Assembly: GCA_024227235.1 (NCBI GenBank)
Contig: JAAEKY010000068.1
Location: 1-34,127, forward strand
Length of the DNA stretch: 34,127 nt
Direction of reading: 5' to 3'
DNA from: Desulfobacteraceae bacterium
GTDB taxonomy: Bacteria; Desulfobacterota; Desulfobacteria; Desulfobacterales; Desulfobacteraceae
How positions within the stretch are numbered: position 1 is the stretch's first letter; every line of letters begins with the position of its first letter. The position numbers were made by a program, and so were the translations under genes. Positions 30,904 to 34,127 of this stretch are shown here, in pieces. The notes under the pieces were generated by a model. It had not been told where the DNA came from. It did not search any database and saw only the letters and a list, made by a program, of their open reading frames with translations.

Positions 30904-32052
30904 CTATTTGGGTTGCGACAGAATGGATCTGGCAATCACCATTTTCTGTACTTCACTGGTACCTTCGTAAATCTGGGTGACTTTGGCATCCCTGAAATAT
31001 CTTTCAACATCATACTCTTTACTATATCCGTAGCCGCCATGAATCTGAACAGCGACATCTGTCACTTCTTTTGCTGTAGAACTACAATAAAGTTTTGCCA
31101 TGGATGCCTCGGCAGAAAATGGCTTACCGCTATCCTTGCAGGCAGCCGCTTTATAAAGCAAGAGTCTTGATGCTTCTATTTTTGTGGCCATATCTGCTAA
31201 ATAATTTTGAATGGTCTGAAATTTAGACAAAGGTTTGTTAAACTGCTGACGCTCCTTTGCATAAGAGACAGAACTTTCAAAAGCCGCTTGAGCAATACCC
31301 AGTGCCTGGGCAGCGATGCCTATTCTACCGGTATCAAGAGCGGTCAAGCCAATTTTTATGCCTTGACCCATCTTACCCAACAGGTTTTTTTTAGGTACCC
31401 AGCAATCTTCAAAAAACAGAGATGAAACAGGATTGGCCCTCATGCCGCAAAGATCCTCTATTTCTCCTACCAAAAATCCGTCCCGATCTTTTTCAACAAT
31501 AAAGACATTGGCAATATTATTTTTATTTGCATCCTCGGATACTGCAAATACCAAAATTGTACCACAGACACCACCGTTGGTTACAAAAATCTTTGTGCCA
31601 TTTAATATAAATCCGTTTTCATCCTCAACAGCATTCGTTTCTACACCCCCGGCATCTGAACCTGCATTGGCCTCTGTTAAGCAGAATGCGCCAATACTCT
31701 CTCCTGCTGCCATTGCAGGTACGAATCTTTTTTTTTGTTCTTTTGTACCAAATTTAAGGATGGGGAATATCCCTACGCTATTATGCACAGTCACACAAAG
31801 TCCAAGAGCCGCACACACCTTAGACAATTCCTCGATAGCAATGGCATAACTTATCGTATCAAGGCCTGCACCACCATACTTTTTTGGCACCTGGAGCCCA
31901 AAAAAATTCAAGGGTTTCATTTTTTCAACAATTTCTTGAGGAAACCGCGATTCCTTATCCAAAAGAGAAACATGGGGTTTTATTTCACTTTCAGCAAATT
32001 CACTGACGGTTTTACGAATCAACTGATGTTTCAAACAGGGATTAAAATCCAA
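30904..32052 (-). CDS. Acyl-CoA dehydrogenase
   Basis: The 382-residue protein is full length for the short/medium-chain acyl-CoA dehydrogenase family. The signature is GAFCLTEANAGSDAG (residues about 120-135), with FILNGTKIFVTNGG beside the flavin. The C-terminal helical domain has 'QFNKPLSKFQTIQNYLADMA' and VQIHGGYGYSKEYDVERYFR. The catalytic base is Glu363 in QIYEGTSEVQ, the position used by butyryl- and medium-chain enzymes. It oxidises acyl-CoA to enoyl-CoA and hands electrons to the EtfAB encoded downstream. The start is TTG 32052, supported by GGAGT 6 bases upstream. The chain length of the substrate cannot be told. Confidence 0.93.
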   Translation of the reverse strand: MDFNPCLKHQLIRKTVSEFAESEIKPHVSLLDKESRFPQEIVEKMKPLNFFGLQVPKKYGGAGLDTISYAIAIEELSKVCAALGLCVTVHNSVGIFPILKFGTKEQKKRFVPAMAAGESIGAFCLTEANAGSDAGGVETNAVEDENGFILNGTKIFVTNGGVCGTILVFAVSEDANKNNIANVFIVEKDRDGFLVGEIEDLCGMRANPVSSLFFEDCWVPKKNLLGKMGQGIKIGLTALDTGRIGIAAQALGIAQAAFESSVSYAKERQQFNKPLSKFQTIQNYLADMATKIEASRLLLYKAAACKDSGKPFSAEASMAKLYCSSTAKEVTDVAVQIHGGYGYSKEYDVERYFRDAKVTQIYEGTSEVQKMVIARSILSQPK

Positions 32053-32168
32053 GATATTACTCCATTTTATTCATATGCATTTTCAAGTATTTTAAAATGA
32101 ATACTTTTTTATTTTTTTGCCTTAAAACAAATTGGGTTGAATGTCGAGCTTTTTTTCTAATACTTTCA

Positions 32169-32197
32169 TTGACAAAAACATAGTTTGACTCCATAAA
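32169..32197 (+). promoter_or_regulatory. Possible sigma-70 promoter for selW
   Basis: A perfect TTGACA (32169-32174) and CATAAA (32192-32197) are 17 bases apart, about 110 bases before the selW start. The -10 box is weak. A second candidate -10, TATACT, lies at about 32229. The region also divides selW from the divergent acyl-CoA dehydrogenase operon. Confidence 0.45.
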
Positions 32198-32307
32198 TAT
32201 AAATTCTCTAAAGTCTGTTGAATATGTTATACTGAGTCAAACAAAATGGGTTGATGATTTAACATCCAAAGAGTCAAGCTGTATGATACAAAAAGGAAGG
32301 GGAAACT

Positions 32308-32526
32308 ATGGATATCAAAATTAATTATTGTTCTGTCTGAAACTATGAACCAAGAGCTGCCGGTCTGGCAGAAGCCATAAAAAAAGAATTCGGGATATCT
32401 TCCGAGCTGATTCCCGGATCAAATGGGGTGTATGATATCATTATCGATAAAAAAACCATTTTTTCAAAGCATGAGGTCAATCGGTTCCCTGATAATGATG
32501 AAATCATTGCTTTAATTAAAAGCTGA
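32308..32526 (+). CDS. selW: SelW/Rdx-family selenoprotein (in-frame UGA = Sec)
   Basis: If the TGA at 32338-32340 is read as selenocysteine, the frame from ATG 32308 to TGA 32524-32526 encodes 72 residues: MDIKINYCSVU, then NYEPRAAGLAEAIKKEFGIS, a strand with VYDIIIDKKTIFSKHEVNRF and the tail PDNDEIIALIKS. This is the Rdx/SelW thioredoxin-like fold with the redox motif Cys8-x-x-Sec11. GGAAGGGG lies 7 bases before the ATG. A SECIS-like hairpin follows the UGA at the correct distance. Rdx proteins are small thiol-oxidoreductases, thought to act in redox control; the substrate is unknown. The same residue is Cys in many bacterial homologues. The gene would be missed or shortened by standard ORF calling. 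Confidence 0.88.
32338..32371 (+). promoter_or_regulatory. Sec UGA codon with bacterial SECIS hairpin
   Basis: The UGA (32338-32340) is followed by CTGCC (32357-32361), loop GGTCT (32362-32366) and GGCAG (32367-32371). A 5-bp stem carrying GGUCU in the loop, about 16 bases after the UGA, is the SelB-binding arrangement known from E. coli fdhF-type SECIS elements. It lies within the coding region, as usual in bacteria. Confidence 0.85.
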
Positions 32527-32530
32527 TTTT

Positions 32531-33829
32531 GTGAAATCATTTTCAAAATTCATTTTTTTTGCTTTTCTTCTTTGTCTTATTGCCTTACCCGCTTTTCTGT
32601 TTATGTTTGGAATTGATAATACCCCTATGGTTGAGCACAACAAGACACTTTCTTTTGATAATATAAAAAAAGCAAAACAGCTCATAAAAAACAATAAGCC
32701 TTATCGGTTTTCCAGAAAAAAAACAAAAGAGCTGACAATTAATGAAGATGACTTGAACCTTCTAATCAGTTATGCGATCTCTCACGGTCTTGACGCATCA
32801 CGTTTATCTGCAAAAGTCCAGTTGCTTGAGAATACTTTAAATGGTTTTTCAACAATTCAACTCCCATCACTGTCTTCCGACCTTTACATTAATTGTAAAT
32901 TGACCTTTAAACCCACAGTAAATTTTCTTGATCTGACCACCTGCCACATTGGCCGTATCAAGATTCCAAAGATAATAACCAAATTCATTCTATCCACATC
33001 ACATGACCTGCTATTAAAAAACGATCTTTATAAAAACTTTTGGCATAACATTCAAACCATCAAACAAATTCTCATCAAAAATAAAAAGGCAACCGTTTAC
33101 TATACGCCAAATTACAATTTGATAAGGGCCCTTCAAGAAAGCGGAAAATCTTTTTTATTGACCAATGAACAGCAACGAAAATTAGTTATGTATCACAATC
33201 ATCTTTCAAAACTTTCAAAGGACCATATGCGAGAACAAAATTCTTTATTGAATATAATGAAAGATATGTTTGATTTTGCGGCTGAAAATACCCAAAAAAG
33301 CGGGGACCCAATTTTAGAAAATACGACTGCCATACAAGTATTATCTCTCTATGCAATCGGCCAACGTCTGGATCATTTACTTAACAAAGAATATAAATAT
33401 AAAATTAAATATGCCCGAAGGAACAGGTTGTTATTCAACAATCGATACGATCTGCCTAAGCACTTTCTTGTTTCAGCGGCCATAACGGTTTCTGCGGGTA
33501 GCAAGTTTGCACATCTTGTGGGGCTTGCCAAAGAAATCGAGGATTCCGGAGGGGGATCCGGGTTTAGTTTTGCTGACCTGGCAGCGGATAAAGCAGGTGT
33601 AAAATTTGGAGAACTGGCTATTACATCAAAGAGTCAAGCCATCCTGTTTCAAAAAAAAATCAGCCTTGTGGACAATGAAAACCAGATTATGCCCTCAATA
33701 TCAAATTTACCTGAAGGAATAATGGAACTCGAATTCAAACGCAGGTATAAAGAGCTAGATTCAAAAGCATACCAGTTAATTAATACAGAAATAGATAAAC
33801 GACTCGATCAATGTCGTTTATACCAATAA
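32531..33829 (+). CDS. Membrane-anchored protein of unknown function downstream of selW
   Basis: The 432-residue product starts with a single hydrophobic segment (FIFFAFLLCLIALPAFLFMF, residues about 8-27), probably a signal anchor. A periplasmic region rich in Lys/Asn follows. The C-terminal third contains RYDLPKHFLVSAAITVSAGS, LVGLAKEIEDSGGGSGFSFA and DLAADKAGVKFGELA. This block, with its charged glycine-rich loop and His/Asp residues, looks conserved and may form a catalytic or binding site, but I cannot assign a family. The start is GTG 32531, 4 bases after the selW stop, so the two genes probably form one operon. The strong terminator at 33989 ends it. Confidence 0.7.
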   Translation: MKSFSKFIFFAFLLCLIALPAFLFMFGIDNTPMVEHNKTLSFDNIKKAKQLIKNNKPYRFSRKKTKELTINEDDLNLLISYAISHGLDASRLSAKVQLLENTLNGFSTIQLPSLSSDLYINCKLTFKPTVNFLDLTTCHIGRIKIPKIITKFILSTSHDLLLKNDLYKNFWHNIQTIKQILIKNKKATVYYTPNYNLIRALQESGKSFLLTNEQQRKLVMYHNHLSKLSKDHMREQNSLLNIMKDMFDFAAENTQKSGDPILENTTAIQVLSLYAIGQRLDHLLNKEYKYKIKYARRNRLLFNNRYDLPKHFLVSAAITVSAGSKFAHLVGLAKEIEDSGGGSGFSFADLAADKAGVKFGELAITSKSQAILFQKKISLVDNENQIMPSISNLPEGIMELEFKRRYKELDSKAYQLINTEIDKRLDQCRLYQ

Positions 33830-33988
33830 TATACCAGTTTTCATATAAAAATTGGGAAACAAAATACTATGATTAGTTTCCGGCAGTGTGTGGGTAGTAC
33901 TCCTTTATGTGTTTCAGGATAAAAGAACATATTTACGTGTGGTCTTTAGGTTACGCGTGACCTTCAGGTTATGAAAACTGCTTTAAAA

Positions 33989-34027
33989 CTGAAAAAGGCT
34001 GCTTTTTTTAAAAGCAGCCTTTTTCAG
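33989..34027. terminator. Strong rho-independent terminator
   Basis: CTGAAAAAGGCTGCTTTT (33989-34006) and AAAAGCAGCCTTTTTCAG (34010-34027) form a near-perfect 18-bp stem with a TTT loop. A-rich and T-rich ends allow termination in both directions. The rest of 33830-34127 holds no supported gene. Confidence 0.85.
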
Positions 34028-34127
34028 AAAAGGAAAAAAAGATGAAAAAATCAATTTTTGTTATGTTAATATTATATAAAGCAATTGGTGTGCCAACCAG
34101 TTGAATTATTTTTGATTAAATACATAA

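Noticed and set aside
29459..32100. Plus-strand frames opposite the etf/acd operon
   Set aside because: They are antisense shadows of well-supported genes and have no independent support.
34042..34104. 20-codon ORF at the window end
   Set aside because: It is too short, follows a terminator and has no distinctive features.

Overview
The window looks like chromosome from an AT-rich, anaerobic, sulfate-reducer-type bacterium of the Desulfobacterota, probably a Desulfobacteraceae relative. This is inferred from gene content: an in-frame-UGA SelW selenoprotein, a WtpABC-type tungstate/molybdate importer, a reductive-dehalogenase-like iron-sulfur protein, and an acyl-CoA dehydrogenase/ETF operon. 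No rRNA, tRNA, CRISPR array or integrase gene is visible.

Left part (1-9.6 kb) is gene-poor and scarred. It holds the end of a solute-binding protein, an IS21-like remnant (771-963) abutting a 5'-truncated leucine-rich-repeat gene, a CPBP membrane protease, a 144-bp MITE-like element with a 3-bp target duplication, and a degenerate group II intron with a reverse-transcriptase fragment. Then follow an unknown membrane protein, a Phd/RelE-type toxin-antitoxin pair, the reductive-dehalogenase-like gene, greB, a frameshifted histidine kinase-receiver gene and a universal stress protein.

Middle part (9.9-22.5 kb) is the most distinctive region: an integron-type cassette array without a visible integrase. 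Four ~50-bp attC-like sites (10006, 11998, 14622, 20166) share one geometry, including an unpaired G in the L arm. Three longer sites of 120-143 bp (20565, 21113, 22334) are related to each other. The genes between them are typical cassette cargo: HipBA, a penicillin-acylase-family hydrolase, a DUF2007-type zinc-ribbon protein, a GNAT acetyltransferase, HigBA and a small membrane protein. A tungstate/molybdate ABC operon, a frameshifted unknown gene and a G+C-richer PAS histidine kinase lie between the third and fourth sites and look like non-cassette DNA.

Right part (22.5-34.1 kb) holds a secreted C10 cysteine protease with a dockerin-like tail, an unknown gene, and an intergenic region with an exact-spacing sigma-54 promoter. 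Two GTTCA/TGAAC palindromes lie upstream of that promoter and a long terminator hairpin just downstream, which suggests a short sigma-54-dependent RNA. Next come an SPFH/zinc-ribbon protein overlapping a second zinc-ribbon protein, a minus-strand acd-etfB-etfA operon, and divergently a selW selenoprotein gene (UGA plus a SECIS-like GGUCU hairpin) followed 4 nt later by an unknown membrane-anchored protein and a strong terminator.

The main points of interest are the integrase-less attC array, the sigma-54/palindrome/terminator unit, the selenoprotein that standard ORF calling would miss, and the paired SPFH/zinc-ribbon genes. All family assignments come from motif reading without database searches.
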